A stretch of DNA of 19,586 nt from Bacillota bacterium (lineage in GTDB: Bacteria; Bacillota; Clostridia; Christensenellales; Aristaeellaceae), in NCBI GenBank assembly GCA_009787135.1, contig WRGP01000234.1, positions 1 to 19,586 on the forward strand, given 5' to 3'. Positions 1-7,269 of the stretch are shown here, piece by piece. Position 1 is the first letter of the stretch; each line of letters opens with the position of its first letter. Below the pieces are notes generated by a model that saw only the letters and a program-made list of their open reading frames with translations, made no database searches and had not been told where the DNA came from. A program made the translations under genes and the position numbers.

Positions 1-11
1 CTGGTAACCGA

Positions 12-45
12 AGGGCCGCCACAAGTTGTGGCGGCCCTCTTTTTT
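12..45 (+). terminator. Rho-independent terminator of an upstream gene
   Basis: Positions 12-24 and 26-38 are exact reverse complements, giving a 12-bp GC-rich stem with a three-base loop, followed by CTTTTTT. The T run lies only on the + strand side, so this ends a + strand gene to the left of the window. The minus-strand sugar operon that ends at 87 points at it and might also stop here, but on that strand no T run follows the stem. Confidence 0.9.
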
Positions 46-86
46 GTGTTCATCGCACCGCGATACAGCGGATATCCCCTGCGCGG

Positions 87-1232
87 CTATACCTCCGGCA
101 CCGTAATTTCCACCTCGCGCCCCAGCGCGGCGGAACGCGCGATGCCTTCCAAAATGGCCTGGTTATAGACGATTTGGCTTGTAGGCACGGGTGCCGCGCC
201 GCCTGTAATGATCGCGTCCAGGAAGGAACGAATCTTGCGGTCGAACAGGCCCGGGCCTTTGGACTCGATCGCGGGGATGATCGTCTCCACCTGCTCGCCC
301 GCGACATCGGTGTACAGCTTCATGGGGCCTCCGATGGTGCCGTTCCAGCACTCGGTGGAAGGAATGCGCAGCGCGGCCTTCTTGCCCAGAATGATGGTAT
401 CGCCGGGGGTATCCACGTGCATTGCCCACGCGATGCGGAAATCGAGAACGATGCCGCCCTCAAGGCGGATGAACGCGGCGGCAAAGTCGTCCACGTCAAA
501 GCGGGACGCGTCCTCCGGTTCTTGATACTCAGGGGACGTGCCGAAAAAGCTGGATGTGTACCCCGTGACAGTGAGCGGCTTTGGATAGCCGATGGCGTTG
601 AGCACCATGTCCAGCGAATAGCAGCCGATATCGCCCAGCGCGCCGATGCCCGCGGTCTTTTTTTCGATGAAGGTGCTGCTTGGGATGCCTCGGCGGCGCC
701 CCCCGCCGGTCTGAATGTAATAGACTTCGCCCAGCGTGCCGCTTTCCACGATCTTCTTGATCATCCCCATGTTTTCATCCATGCGGGGCTGAAAGCCGAC
801 AGAGAGGATTTTGCCGCTTTTTTTCTCCGCGCGCATCATGGCGATGGCTTCGTCCAGCGTGACGCACATGGGTTTCTCAAGCAGGACGTGGACACCCGCG
901 TTCAGCGCTTCAATGGCGCACTCGGCATGGGTCACGTTATAGGTGCAGACCGATACGGCGTCCAGCGCCTCGCTTTCGAGCATGGCCTTATGGTTTGGGT
1001 AAAGGCGCGCGCCCGTAAGGCCATAGTGCTTGGCAAACTTTGAGGCTTTGCCTTCCACCAAATCCGCCAGCGCGACAATCTCCACATCCGGCTGGCGCAG
1101 ATAGCTCTCGACATGCTCTTCGGCAATCCAGCCGGTGCCAATAATGCCGACCTTGATTTTTTGAGCCGCGTAGACTTTTTCCTCTTCTTTTTGTTGCCGG
1201 AAATTGGATAGCACCTTATCTCCGATAGGCAT
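87..1232 (-). CDS. Gfo/Idh/MocA family NAD(P)-dependent oxidoreductase
   Basis: A 381-residue cytoplasmic dehydrogenase of the Gfo/Idh/MocA family, which oxidises or reduces sugars, inositols or related polyols with NAD(P). The Rossmann motif GIIGTGWIA lies at residues 29-37, the family EKP motif at 119-121 (in LLEKPM), and the C-terminal domain carries GDIGCYSLD at about 200-208. The length is normal. The start is supported by AAGGAG ten bases before the ATG; the first 25 residues are a charged extension before the Rossmann fold, so an internal start cannot be excluded. It lies 24 bp after the sugar phosphate isomerase gene and is probably co-transcribed with it. Such pairs often act together in inositol or unusual-sugar catabolism. 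The substrate cannot be read from the sequence. Confidence 0.92.
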   Translation of the reverse strand: MPIGDKVLSNFRQQKEEEKVYAAQKIKVGIIGTGWIAEEHVESYLRQPDVEIVALADLVEGKASKFAKHYGLTGARLYPNHKAMLESEALDAVSVCTYNVTHAECAIEALNAGVHVLLEKPMCVTLDEAIAMMRAEKKSGKILSVGFQPRMDENMGMIKKIVESGTLGEVYYIQTGGGRRRGIPSSTFIEKKTAGIGALGDIGCYSLDMVLNAIGYPKPLTVTGYTSSFFGTSPEYQEPEDASRFDVDDFAAAFIRLEGGIVLDFRIAWAMHVDTPGDTIILGKKAALRIPSTECWNGTIGGPMKLYTDVAGEQVETIIPAIESKGPGLFDRKIRSFLDAIITGGAAPVPTSQIVYNQAILEGIARSAALGREVEITVPEV

Positions 1233-1256
1233 ACTCTCTCTTCTCCTTATATATGT

Positions 1257-2090
1257 TTATTTTGATTGCCTTGCCACGCCGATTCCACGAAGCGTTTCAA
1301 TGCTCATCGCCGCGGCCTCCAAGGGAGCGCGACCCTTGGACAGATCCTGCTCGACGACGAACCACCCGGCGCCGCTTTCAAGACTCGCGGCCACAATGCT
1401 AAGGATATCTTGGCAGCCATATCCGACAGGGCGGAACTCAAAGGCTGTTTTCGTTCGATCTACGGTATCCTCCTGCCCGATAAGTTCATAGGGGGACACG
1501 CCGCCTTTCTCGCCAACATAATCTTTCAGGTGCACAATGGGGCAACGGCCCGCGTATTTGCGGATATAGGCGGCCGGGTCCTCGCCCGCGTATTTCACCC
1601 AACATACGTCAATCTCCGTTTGCAGTATACGGGCGGGCACAGCGTCATAGAGAAAATCAAGACCATACTGGCCGCTGATGGGGAGGAATTCGAAATCATG
1701 ATTATGATATAAAAGCTGAATGCCCGCCGCTTCACACAGCTGGCCAAACTGGTTGATCCGCCGCAGCACGCGCGAAAACCCCGGCGCGCCGGGCCGCGTT
1801 TGCTCGTCAAGGTAGGGTATGGCGATGTGCGGACAGCCAATTTTCTTGTGGAAGGAAATGACGCCGAACATATCGTCCTCAATCATCTGAAGCGGCACAT
1901 GGCTGGAGATGGCGATAAGGCCATGCTCCGCCATCAGGGCGACGATAGCCTCCGCGCTGTGGCCATAGAAGCCCGCGAACTCCACGCCGTCGTACCCAAG
2001 ACGGGAAACTGTTTGAAGAACGGAACCAAGATTTTGCGCGGCCTCGTCCCGCGCCGAATACAATTGGTACGCGATGGGTCTTGTTTCCAT
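1257..2090 (-). CDS. Sugar phosphate isomerase/epimerase (xylose isomerase-like TIM barrel)
   Basis: A 277-residue TIM-barrel protein of the AP endonuclease 2/xylose isomerase-like superfamily (IolE/IolI type), which interconverts keto- and aldo-sugars or epimers using a divalent metal. Visible motifs fit the family: GYDGVEFAG near 32-40, YHNHDFEF at 128-135, TEIDVCWV near 158-165 with a metal-binding Asp, VHLKDY near 186-191, and a C-terminal VVEQD at 245-249. The ATG follows a GAGGTGAG ribosome site by three or four bases. It is the first gene of a two-gene unit with the downstream Gfo/Idh/MocA oxidoreductase. No kinase, regulator or sugar transporter adjoins it, so the pathway cannot be named. 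Confidence 0.9.
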   Translation of the reverse strand: METRPIAYQLYSARDEAAQNLGSVLQTVSRLGYDGVEFAGFYGHSAEAIVALMAEHGLIAISSHVPLQMIEDDMFGVISFHKKIGCPHIAIPYLDEQTRPGAPGFSRVLRRINQFGQLCEAAGIQLLYHNHDFEFLPISGQYGLDFLYDAVPARILQTEIDVCWVKYAGEDPAAYIRKYAGRCPIVHLKDYVGEKGGVSPYELIGQEDTVDRTKTAFEFRPVGYGCQDILSIVAASLESGAGWFVVEQDLSKGRAPLEAAAMSIETLRGIGVARQSK

Positions 2091-2306
2091 ATTCTCACCT
2101 CACATTTTTGTATATATTCTACATGATAGGGCAAAACCCTTGTGAAATCGCGCGACGATATGAGCGCAAAGAAAAAATTTTTGAAAGGAGCGCTCCCGGC
2201 GGCCTCCGCTTCCATTTACCGGATACACTTTGCCTTTATGCCCTATCGGCATGGGGCAGGTCCGTTTTGTATGTGTTCTCCATCGCATATCCACCCCGTC
2301 ACCAAT
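2091..2306 (-). other. Upstream region of the sugar operon
   Basis: No convincing gene lies here. On the minus strand an AT-rich stretch at about 2103-2125 includes TAGAAT and TATACA, either of which could be a -10 box, but no well-spaced -35 box is clear. Two small palindromes could be operators: AGGG-N5-CCCT at about 2128-2140 and GGAGCGCTCC at about 2187-2196. The promoter of the isomerase/oxidoreductase operon must lie here or just downstream, but I cannot place it firmly. Confidence 0.35.
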
Positions 2307-2342
2307 AAAAAAACAGCGGATCGCCTACGCTCTCCGCTGTTT
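2307..2342 (-). terminator. Terminator of the SH3/peptidoglycan-binding protein gene
   Basis: Positions 2311-2320 and 2333-2342 are exact reverse complements (10-bp stem, 12-base loop). On the minus strand the stem runs into seven T residues (A run at 2307-2313). It lies about 60 bp after the stop codon of the secreted protein gene. Confidence 0.88.
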
Positions 2343-2400
2343 CCGGGACGCCTTATGGCGGCGGCCCTGGGTTCCCCTCTCCTCTATACCAATAGGCCCT

Positions 2401-3429
2401 TTACCAAGACGCTTTCGCCGCCTCGTTTATACAGGCCTGATGGTCAGAATCTACTTTCGCCGTGCCATGGGTTTTGCTGTTCAAAAAATGAATACAGAAT
2501 TGCCCGTCGAAATCATTATCATAAATGCTCTGTTCACCGTGCGGCATACCGTTCATGGACGCCGCGAACACGCGCCCGCTGCATAGAATCAGGATGGGCC
2601 TCCGATTCCAGCTCCAGCTGCCCCCATAGATTTTTTTCAGCTTTGCCGTATCTTCCTTGGTCAACGGCTCCGCGTCCATGTGGCTGGCGCCGTATAGATG
2701 CTTGGCGCGGAAGGTAACCCCGCTCCTTACATCCTTGATAGTAACATACGTGCCCTTGGGGATGACCATGGACACGGAATCCTTGTACCAATCCAGCTTC
2801 TCTGACTTGGAAGTTTTACCGCCTGTGTCGCCCGAGGCGGAACTTGAGCTTGTCCCTTTGTCATTGGCCGCGTTTTCCCCAAACAGAATCTTGACCGTCG
2901 TCTTGCCCGCGACACCATCCTGTGACAGGCCGCGCGCCTTTTGGAACTTCTTTACCGAACTCTCCGTGCTCGGGCCAAAAATGCCGTCGCAAGAGCCGTC
3001 GTAATAGCCTACGATCTTCAGCGCCTGCTGAAGTTTTTTGACATCGTTGCCGCGGTCGCCCAGCTTGCTGGTGGCGGGCGCGCTCCCCAGTTCCGACACC
3101 CTGGAAGGGAGCGATTCGCTGGATTTGACGGAAGAGCCGCCAGAGGAAGCGGAACTGGGCTCCGGGTTGGTCTTGGAGACGAACTCTTTGGACACATAGC
3201 CGGACACAACGCTGTTATATCGAACGTAATACCAGCCGCCCTCTTCCTTGAGGATGGTCAGCTTCTCCCCATGATCCGCGCACCGGAGCACCTTGCCATT
3301 CTTGGACGGGGTGGCGCGTATGTACAATCCAGTTGACGTCACATACCCAACAGACTCCGCCAATGAAACGCCTGACAACGGCATCAAGCACCCCAAAATC
3401 AGCACAATGGCGATTCCTTTCCGAATCAT
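2401..3429 (-). CDS. Secreted SH3b + peptidoglycan-binding protein with an uncharacterised C-terminal domain
   Basis: A 342-residue exported cell-wall protein. Residues 1-24 form a Sec signal peptide (basic MIRKG start, hydrophobic core, cleavage near SLA-ES). Residues 27-86 form a bacterial SH3 domain (LYIRATPS, then GGWYYVRY and GYVSKEFV). A Ser-rich linker follows, then a PG_binding_1 domain at about 122-184 (LGDRGNDVKKLQ, DGIFGPST, FQKARGL, DGVAGKTT), a second Ser/Gly linker, and a domain at 213-335. That last domain has H250, D252, E254, NRR at 275-277, H297, C312, H314, H321 and H330. I recall similar ends in other clostridial wall proteins but know no function. It is not a YkuD L,D-transpeptidase motif. 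The start follows GAGG by seven bases. The gene has its own promoter and terminator, and two signal peptidase genes lie upstream. Confidence 0.88.
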   Translation of the reverse strand: MIRKGIAIVLILGCLMPLSGVSLAESVGYVTSTGLYIRATPSKNGKVLRCADHGEKLTILKEEGGWYYVRYNSVVSGYVSKEFVSKTNPEPSSASSGGSSVKSSESLPSRVSELGSAPATSKLGDRGNDVKKLQQALKIVGYYDGSCDGIFGPSTESSVKKFQKARGLSQDGVAGKTTVKILFGENAANDKGTSSSSASGDTGGKTSKSEKLDWYKDSVSMVIPKGTYVTIKDVRSGVTFRAKHLYGASHMDAEPLTKEDTAKLKKIYGGSWSWNRRPILILCSGRVFAASMNGMPHGEQSIYDNDFDGQFCIHFLNSKTHGTAKVDSDHQACINEAAKASW

Positions 3430-3462
3430 GACATGTCCTCAACTTTCAGGATCAATACATTA

Positions 3463-3491
3463 AATATATTACAAATTTGTTTCGTTGTCAA
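3463..3491 (-). promoter_or_regulatory. Sigma-70-type promoter of the SH3/peptidoglycan-binding protein gene
   Basis: On the minus strand TTGACA (3486-3491) is followed after exactly 17 bases by TATATT (3463-3468). This is a near-consensus housekeeping promoter, with transcription expected to begin near 3456, about 27 bases before the ATG. Confidence 0.85.
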
Positions 3492-3534
3492 GCCCGCATT
3501 GTAAGAACTTTCCTCCTTCGCTTCATCTAAATAC

Positions 3535-3570
3535 AAAAAAACATTCCGTTTCTGTGATAAAAACGGAATG
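3535..3570 (-). terminator. Terminator after the first signal peptidase I gene
   Basis: Positions 3542-3551 and 3561-3570 are exact reverse complements (10-bp stem, nine-base loop). On the minus strand the stem is followed by seven T residues (A run at 3535-3541). It lies about 30 bp beyond the lepB stop codon and separates this unit from the next promoter. Confidence 0.9.
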
Positions 3571-3601
3571 CTTTGTAACAGCTCGCCTGGCGAACCGGCG
3601 G

Positions 3602-4195
3602 CTACTCAACCACGCGGAACGCCGCGAACGGCCAGGCGACCAAGCGCACCTTGCCGATGATCTGACCGCGGGAAAGCTGGCCTACGCCGGGCGCGTGGCT
3701 GTCATTGGAATTGGAACGGTTATCCCCCAGCACAAAGTAGTGCCCCGCCTTAACAACCTCCTCAGGGTAGTTATAGTTTGGCTTATGGACGATATACGCT
3801 TCCTCTATTGATTCGCCGTTTATGTACAGCGTCCCGTCATGTACGGCCACCGTATCCCCGGGCACGCCGACAATGCGCTTAACAAAGTTCGTGCCGCCCC
3901 TGTCAGGGTAATGGCAAATGACCACGTCGAACCGCTGCGGATCGTTAAAGAGATACTGGTATTTGGTCGTGATCATGTATTCATTGTTTTGCAGGGTTTC
4001 GAGCATGGAGTTGCCGTCCACGCGCACTGGCTCAAAGATAAACGTTCGAATCAGAAACGCCGCAGCCAGGGCCACTACGACGACCATCACCCATTCCAAT
4101 ATTTCACGGCTCAAGGACTTCTTTTTCTCACTTTCCGCCCCTGCCGAAGGCTCCTCCCGCACAGGTTCCTGTACCTGGCTGTTGAAATCCGCCAT
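3602..4195 (-). CDS. lepB: Signal peptidase I
   Basis: A 197-residue type I signal peptidase that cleaves Sec/Tat signal peptides at the outer face of the membrane. One N-terminal membrane helix spans about 34-54 after an acidic/basic cytoplasmic tail. The catalytic dyad is visible: Ser63 in GNSML and Lys106 in FVKRIVGVPGD. The GDNRSNSNDSH box is at 157-167. The single helix and small size are typical of Gram-positive SipS-type enzymes. The ATG is preceded by AAAGGAGACACAGACC, a ribosome site about nine bases away. It lies 33 bp after the DUF951 gene and is probably read from the same promoter at 4447-4475. A second signal peptidase gene lies upstream at 4523-5074; the two share most core motifs but differ in the N-terminal tail and in the loop before GDNR. 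Confidence 0.96.
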   Translation of the reverse strand: MADFNSQVQEPVREEPSAGAESEKKKSLSREILEWVMVVVVALAAAFLIRTFIFEPVRVDGNSMLETLQNNEYMITTKYQYLFNDPQRFDVVICHYPDRGGTNFVKRIVGVPGDTVAVHDGTLYINGESIEEAYIVHKPNYNYPEEVVKAGHYFVLGDNRSNSNDSHAPGVGQLSRGQIIGKVRLVAWPFAAFRVVE

Positions 4196-4228
4196 GGTCT
4201 GTGTCTCCTTTCTTCCTGCCCGCGCGCC

Positions 4229-4420
4229 CTATTGCTTTTCCCGCTCCACCAATTGCTTTCTGCGCTTGAAAAACGTCTCTCGGTCCATCATTACGATGCG
4301 CGCGCATCCTTTACAGCGAATTTTGATATCCGCGCCGGTTCGAATGACCGTCCACTGGTCGCTGCCGCACGGATGCCGTTTGCGCATTTGCACCACATCG
4401 TGTAGCCGCACATCCTCCAT
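4229..4420 (-). CDS. DUF951 family small Cys-rich protein
   Basis: A 63-residue protein of the DUF951 family, which is widespread in Firmicutes and has no established function known to me. Family hallmarks are visible: LHDVVQMRK, then HPCGSDQWTV, GADIKIRC, KGC and a basic C-terminal tail. Three cysteines, in HPCG and RCKGC, suggest a small zinc site. I chose the ATG at 4420 because GGAGGGG lies eight bases upstream. The in-frame ATG at 4456 would overlap the -10 box of the promoter at 4447-4475, so it cannot be translated from that transcript. The gene is followed after 33 bp by lepB. Confidence 0.88.
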   Translation of the reverse strand: MEDVRLHDVVQMRKRHPCGSDQWTVIRTGADIKIRCKGCARIVMMDRETFFKRRKQLVEREKQ

Positions 4421-4446
4421 ACGGTCATCCCCTCCACGCCTACCGT

Positions 4447-4475
4447 AGTATACCACGTAATCCGGTCCGTTTCAA
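4447..4475 (-). promoter_or_regulatory. Promoter of the DUF951-lepB unit
   Basis: Minus strand TTGAAA (4470-4475), a 17-base spacer, then TATACT (4447-4452). Transcription should start near 4440, about 20 bases before the chosen DUF951 start codon at 4420. Confidence 0.82.
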
Positions 4476-4478
4476 ATG

Positions 4479-4512
4479 AAAAAACCGCATGAACCGCAGT
4501 TTATGCGGTTTT
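4479..4512 (-). terminator. Terminator after the second signal peptidase I gene
   Basis: Positions 4481-4490 and 4503-4512 are exact reverse complements (10-bp stem, 12-base loop). On the minus strand they run into six T residues (A run at 4479-4484). It lies just after the upstream lepB stop codon and directly before the promoter of the next unit. Confidence 0.88.
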
Positions 4513-4522
4513 ATGCGGACGC

Positions 4523-5074
4523 TTAGCGTATGCTCCTCGCCTCGCTCAGCGGCCACACGACCATGCGGACCCTGCCGAGGATCTGGTCGCGCGCCAGCTG
4601 GCCGATGGACGAAAGGTGGCTGTCGCTGGAATTGCAGCGGTTATCCCCCAACACAAAATAATGCCCTTCCTCCACGGTTATTTCTTCCATGAAATAGTCC
4701 GCCCGATACTCAATGTACTCCTCTTCCACAAGCTCACCGTTGACAAACAGCATGCCGCTGTACATGGCCACCGTATCCCCCGGCACCCCGACAATCCGCT
4801 TGACAAAATTCGTCGCGCCCCGGCCGGGATAGCGGCAAATCACCACATCAAACCGCTCCGGCTCGCCCAGCAGGTAATCAAATTTTGTCACGATCATCAG
4901 GTCCTTGTCCTTTAGCGAATTCATCATGGAACTGCCCTCCACGCGCACCGGCTGGGCGATGAGGGTGGTCACAAACAGCGCGATACCCAGCGCGATGATG
5001 GCGCCGCGCAAGAAGGAGCGCGCCTCATGGGCGATGTCCCGCTTGCTCTTCGGCTTCTTTGGCGTAACAATCAT
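4523..5074 (-). CDS. lepB: Signal peptidase I (second copy)
   Basis: A 183-residue type I signal peptidase. One membrane helix spans about 23-42 after a short basic tail (MIVTPKKPKSKRD). The catalytic Ser49 is in GSSMM and Lys92 in FVKRIVGVPGD; the GDNRCNSSDSH box is at 143-153. It is clearly paralogous to the lepB at 3602-4195: both share long identical runs such as NFVKRIVGVPGDTVA and GHYFVLGDNR. The start follows AAGGAGGGG by six bases. It has its own promoter (5113-5141) and terminator (4479-4512), so it is expressed separately from its neighbour. Several signal peptidases per genome is normal in Firmicutes, and the substrate split between these two is unknown. Confidence 0.96.
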   Translation of the reverse strand: MIVTPKKPKSKRDIAHEARSFLRGAIIALGIALFVTTLIAQPVRVEGSSMMNSLKDKDLMIVTKFDYLLGEPERFDVVICRYPGRGATNFVKRIVGVPGDTVAMYSGMLFVNGELVEEEYIEYRADYFMEEITVEEGHYFVLGDNRCNSSDSHLSSIGQLARDQILGRVRMVVWPLSEARSIR

Positions 5075-5112
5075 CCGTCACCCCTCCTTTTTTATGATTC
5101 GCACACAAATGA

Positions 5113-5141
5113 AGTATATCATACGTATATTTCTATATCAA
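5113..5141 (-). promoter_or_regulatory. Promoter of the second signal peptidase I gene
   Basis: Minus strand TTGATA (5136-5141), a 17-base spacer, then TATACT (5113-5118). Transcription should start near 5106, about 30 bases before the ATG at 5074. Confidence 0.85.
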
Positions 5142-5193
5142 CGCACAGTGTTTGCACATTTGGGCAGATTTAGGGAGCGGAACAGACGGGGTT

Positions 5194-5250
5194 CTTACGG
5201 GGATGATTCCCCCTAAGCGGGGTAGGGGGCAAAGCCTCTCCCCGGCGTTC
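5194..5250. repeat. REP-like palindromic element, copy 1
   Basis: A stem (5194-5202 with 5209-5217, eight of nine pairs matching) is followed by GCGGGGT, AGGGGGC and AAGCC. The same order of blocks occurs in the same orientation at 18014-18066. The element begins beyond the patB-like stop codon and extends into the last dozen codons of that gene. On the minus strand the stem has no T run after it, so it is at best a weak terminator or an mRNA-stabilising hairpin. Confidence 0.55.
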
Positions 5251-6439
5251 CCTCACGAAATCCCCGCGCCTTCGCGGCCTTGCCCAGCCTCTCCAGCGCC
5301 CTCTCCAGCTCCGCCCGCGGCAGGGCCAGGTTCAACCGCATAAACCCTTCCCCTTCCTGCCCAAACGCTTTGCCCTGGCCGAGGATCAACATAGCCTCCC
5401 CGCGCGCGAACCGCGCGAGCTCCGCATCGGCCATGCCAAGGCCGCGCCAGTCCGTCCATGCAAGGTATGTTCCCTGCACAGGCAATAGACGTATCGCTGG
5501 CAGGTTGTCTTGCAGCCAATTTTTTAAAAAACTAAAATTTTGCCGAACATAGGCGAGCATCGCGTCCAGCCAGGGCTCGCCCTTGGTATACGCGGCCAGG
5601 GTCGCGTGGTAGCCAAAATAGGCGATGTTTGAATACCCGTCGGCATGCACGCGCTCGCGCAAGCGCGCCCGAAGCGTTTCGTTTGGGATGATCGCGTTGG
5701 AAATTTGCAGCCCCGCCAGGTTAAACGACTTGCCAGGGGCGGTCAGGATCACGCATTGATCCGCCATCTGCGGCGCCGCCTGCGCGAACACGATATGCTT
5801 TCCATATAATTCCAAATCAAAATGAATCTCATCGGACACGACAAGCACATGGTGCTCCCCGCAAATGTCCGCCACCGCGCCAAGCTCCTCCCGCGTCCAG
5901 ATGCGCCCGACCGGATTGTGCGGGCTGCACAGGAACATCATCTTCGCGCGCGGGTCCGCCGCCTGCCTTCGCAGGCCGTCCAAATCCATGTGGTAGACGT
6001 CATCCTCCCCCCGCGTCAGCGGATTGAAAACCGGCTCGCGCCCGTTGGCCAATACCGCCTCACGAAAGGGATAATACCCCGGCGATTGGATAATCACACG
6101 CTCGCCCGGCTCCGTAAACGCGCGAACCGCCACGCACATGGCGGGCACCACGCCGTTTTGCGGCACGATCCACGCATGCCGCGTTTCCCACCCGTGCCGC
6201 CCGCGCATCCAGCCGGCCACGGCGTCATAATACGCGCCGTCCGGGTCCGTATAGCCAAACGCGCCGTGCCGCGCGGCGCGCTCCATGACCTCTGTCACGC
6301 ACGGCGGGCCGCGGAACTCCATATCCGCGATGGACATGGGCACAACATTCGCCGCCTTTTCCGCGTCCGTGCGCCGGTCCCACTTGGCGCAGCCCATGTT
6401 GTTTCGGTCTATTGGGGTATCAAAATCGAATGTGGGCAT
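5213..6439 (-). CDS. MalY/PatB-family PLP-dependent C-S lyase or aminotransferase
   Basis: A 408-residue fold-type I PLP enzyme of the MalY/PatB group, whose members cleave cystathionine or cysteine conjugates (C-S beta-lyase) or act as aminotransferases. Visible residues: IADMEF at 37-42, YTDPDG at 63-68, SPHNPVGR at 172-179 with the cofactor-contacting Asn175, SDEIHFDL at 202-209, the Schiff-base Lys237 in TAPGKSFNLAG, and the carboxylate-binding Arg368 in GFMRLN. The ATG at 6439 is chosen because AAGGAGGAG lies just upstream; a longer frame to 6502 would overlap the SDR gene. It starts 11 bp after the SDR stop codon and is the last gene of a five-gene run. The last 12 residues (GTPGRGFAPYPA) are encoded by a REP-like repeat and look like a recently acquired tail. 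Confidence 0.9.
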   Translation of the reverse strand: MPTFDFDTPIDRNNMGCAKWDRRTDAEKAANVVPMSIADMEFRGPPCVTEVMERAARHGAFGYTDPDGAYYDAVAGWMRGRHGWETRHAWIVPQNGVVPAMCVAVRAFTEPGERVIIQSPGYYPFREAVLANGREPVFNPLTRGEDDVYHMDLDGLRRQAADPRAKMMFLCSPHNPVGRIWTREELGAVADICGEHHVLVVSDEIHFDLELYGKHIVFAQAAPQMADQCVILTAPGKSFNLAGLQISNAIIPNETLRARLRERVHADGYSNIAYFGYHATLAAYTKGEPWLDAMLAYVRQNFSFLKNWLQDNLPAIRLLPVQGTYLAWTDWRGLGMADAELARFARGEAMLILGQGKAFGQEGEGFMRLNLALPRAELERALERLGKAAKARGFREGTPGRGFAPYPA

Positions 6440-6450
6440 TGCGCTCCTCC

Positions 6451-7245
6451 TTAGCTTCTTTTGAACCCGCCTTCGCTGGCGATGACCTGCCCCGTGATCC
6501 ATTTCGCATACGCGCTGTGCAGAAAAAGCGCCAAATCAGCGGCGTCGTCCGGCGTGCCCCAGCGCCCGGACGGGAACATCTTTGCCACGGACGCATGCGC
6601 TTCCCCAAAACAATAGCCGGTATCATTGGGCCCCGGATTGATGCAATTCACCCGTATATTCCTGTCCCCAAGCAAATAGGAAGTCTGCCTGCACAGGCAG
6701 ATAATCGCCTCTTTTGATACACAGTAGGCGATTTCATTGACCATAGGGCCCATATACTGGCCGCTTGTAAACAGCGTAATCGCGTTGTCCTTCCTGATGT
6801 CGGCCTGGTTCGCAAAGGCCTGTATCATCATCATGGAAGCGCGGACGTTCACGAGCAGATGGGCGTCTATATGCTCCGGCGTCCACCGGCCTATCTCCCC
6901 ACAGGCTGAATAGGCATGGTTTAGCACCAGCCCGTCCAGGCCGCCCAGCTTTGACGCGGCTTCCTCCACGGCCTGTTCCGCGACGCCTGGTTTTGCCAAA
7001 TCCCCCGCCGGGAGCGCCGTCACCGCAAGCCCCAGCCCGCAAAGCTGATTTGCCAGCGTCTGCGTGCCATTCGGCGCGGCGGATTGGTACCCCATCGCCA
7101 TGTCATATTCTGAAAACCCATGGATAGCGACTGCGGTCCCGGCCTGGGCAAACCGTTTGGCAAGCGCCGCCCCAATGCCCAAGGGACGGCTTACGCCAGT
7201 GATGAGGATTTTCTGTCCATCCAACCGCAGAGACGAACCGCTCAT
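6451..7245 (-). CDS. Short-chain dehydrogenase/reductase (FabG-like SDR)
   Basis: A 264-residue classical SDR oxidoreductase using NAD(P)H. The cofactor motif TGVSRPLGIG is at 16-25, NHAYS at 109-113 replaces the usual NNAG, the catalytic Ser is near 161 (TSG), and the Tyr174-x3-Lys178 pair is in AYCVSK. The C-terminal ITGQVIASEGGF is also typical. The Pro in the glycine-rich loop (SRPLGIG) places it in a subgroup of FabG-like reductases of unknown substrate. The start follows AGGAAGGGG by about six bases. It is 24 bp after the small exported protein and 11 bp before the patB-like gene. The genomic pairing does not show whether it acts on the same substrate as the PLP enzyme. Confidence 0.9.
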   Translation of the reverse strand: MSGSSLRLDGQKILITGVSRPLGIGAALAKRFAQAGTAVAIHGFSEYDMAMGYQSAAPNGTQTLANQLCGLGLAVTALPAGDLAKPGVAEQAVEEAASKLGGLDGLVLNHAYSACGEIGRWTPEHIDAHLLVNVRASMMMIQAFANQADIRKDNAITLFTSGQYMGPMVNEIAYCVSKEAIICLCRQTSYLLGDRNIRVNCINPGPNDTGYCFGEAHASVAKMFPSGRWGTPDDAADLALFLHSAYAKWITGQVIASEGGFKRS

Positions 7246-7269
7246 AGGTAACCCCTTCCTTATGTTTAC

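Noticed and set aside
174..1043. 289-residue open frame on the + strand opposite the Gfo/Idh/MocA gene
   Set aside because: No ribosome site or recognisable motif; the minus strand encodes a complete dehydrogenase.
2125..2247. GATAGGGC at 2125-2132 and its inverted copy at 2240-2247 as paired operators
   Set aside because: An eight-base match across about 200 bases is expected fairly often by chance, and no surrounding symmetry supports it.
2401..2500. YkuD L,D-transpeptidase motif at the end of the secreted wall protein
   Set aside because: THGT superficially resembles the HGC-type motif, but the catalytic Cys and the spacing of that family are absent; the Cys lies before the THGT block, not after it.
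2142..2717. 191-residue + strand open frame crossing the 2091-2400 gap
   Set aside because: It crosses a minus-strand terminator and runs into the coding region of the secreted protein. Its composition shows no family features.
4421..4456. Longer DUF951 reading frame starting at 4456
   Set aside because: The extra codons overlap the -10 box of a good promoter, and the ribosome site points to the ATG at 4420.
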